Assembly (NCBI GenBank): GCA_013042765.1
Contig: JABDPP010000085.1
Location: forward strand, 1-6,462
Source of the DNA: Litoreibacter sp.
Lineage (GTDB): Bacteria; Pseudomonadota; Alphaproteobacteria; Rhodobacterales; Rhodobacteraceae
DNA: 6,462 bases
Direction: 5' to 3'
Both the position numbers and the translations under genes were made by a program. Below, one piece after another: positions 6,119-6,462 of this stretch. How positions within the stretch are numbered: position 1 is the stretch's first letter; each line of letters opens with the position of its first letter. Below the pieces are notes generated by a model. It saw only the letters and a program-made list of their open reading frames with translations, did no database searches and had not been told where the DNA came from.

Positions 6119-6462
6119 CGATCTCCGGAAACCAACTGCGCAAGATGAAATCGGCCGCGCGGCTCTATGCCGTTCAGGCGCTATTTCAGATGGAACACTC
6201 CAATCAATCGATTGATGCCGTCAGGGCTGAGTTCGAAGACCACCGTTTTGGCGCGGTCTATGAGGGTGAGGAGATGGCCGAGGGCGATGTGGATACCTTC
6301 TGCGCGCTGTTGGAGGGGGCGGTCGCGGGACAGGCCAAGATCGACCAGATGACCGACCGTGCGCTGGTGGCGAAATGGCCGATCGACCGGATCGACCCGA
6401 CGATCCGGGCCCTGTTCAGGGCCGCAGGGGCTGAGCTTGTCGCAGGCAAGACGCCTCCCAAG
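6115..6462 (+). CDS. nusB: Transcription antitermination factor NusB (3' end cut by the window)
   Basis: The first 116 codons are visible with no stop before the right edge; full NusB is about 150-165 residues, so roughly the last quarter to third is missing. NusB binds boxA RNA with NusE (ribosomal protein S10) and supports antitermination, chiefly on rRNA operons. The helical N-terminal block KMKSAARLYAVQALFQME (10-27) and the later WPIDRIDPTIRALFRAAGAEL (89-109, in which W89, R93 and the acidic/Leu pattern are typical) identify it, followed by the conserved Pro region at the edge (TPPK). Its ATG overlaps the ribH stop as ATGA, and no strong Shine-Dalgarno is seen, so translation is probably coupled to ribH. 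ribH-nusB adjacency is widespread in proteobacteria. Confidence 0.95.
   Translation, partial: MTISGNQLRKMKSAARLYAVQALFQMEHSNQSIDAVRAEFEDHRFGAVYEGEEMAEGDVDTFCALLEGAVAGQAKIDQMTDRALVAKWPIDRIDPTIRALFRAAGAELVAGKTPPK

Overview
The window looks like a chromosomal segment from an alphaproteobacterium, most likely of the Rhodobacterales (Roseobacter/Rhodobacter relatives). This rests on the gene order ribE-ribB(X)-ribH-nusB, the high-GC codon usage, and protein wording such as the start of NusB (SGNQLRKMKSAARLYAVQALF) and the DHEDRENEGDL motif of RibB. The assignment is by recognition only; no database was searched.

Left half, positions 1-3585, minus strand: a capsule (group 2/KpsCS-type) polysaccharide cluster read leftwards as kpsS, then an outer-membrane polysaccharide export (OPX, Wza/KpsD-like) lipoprotein, then kpsC, which runs off the left edge. 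KpsS and KpsC are the beta-Kdo glycosyltransferases that build the poly-Kdo linker on a lipid acceptor at the cytoplasmic face of the inner membrane. The OPX lipoprotein belongs to the periplasm/outer-membrane export conduit. The OPX stop and the kpsC start are one base apart, whereas a 70-base AT-rich spacer separates kpsS from the OPX gene. No ABC-transporter genes (kpsM, kpsT) or kpsE are in view.

Middle, positions 3586-3777: a 192-base divergent intergenic region that should hold the promoters of both the capsule and riboflavin operons. I see no convincing sigma-70 promoter and no FMN riboswitch there.

Right half, positions 3778-6462, plus strand: ribE (riboflavin synthase), ribB fused to a GTP-cyclohydrolase-II-like domain that has lost its zinc cysteines (RibBX type), ribH (lumazine synthase) and the start of nusB, cut by the right edge. 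ribB to ribH has a 3-base gap and ribH to nusB a 4-base ATGA overlap, so these are surely one operon. RibB makes the four-carbon unit, RibH condenses it with the pyrimidine to give lumazine, and RibE dismutates lumazine to riboflavin. The pyrimidine branch (an active RibA, and RibD) is not encoded here. NusB is a transcription antitermination factor commonly co-transcribed with ribH.

The window is mostly ordinary conserved biosynthesis. The points most worth a second look are the degenerate RibA-like domain and the abutment of a capsule operon against a riboflavin operon that lacks ribD at its head. I did not find a clear candidate for an undescribed system.
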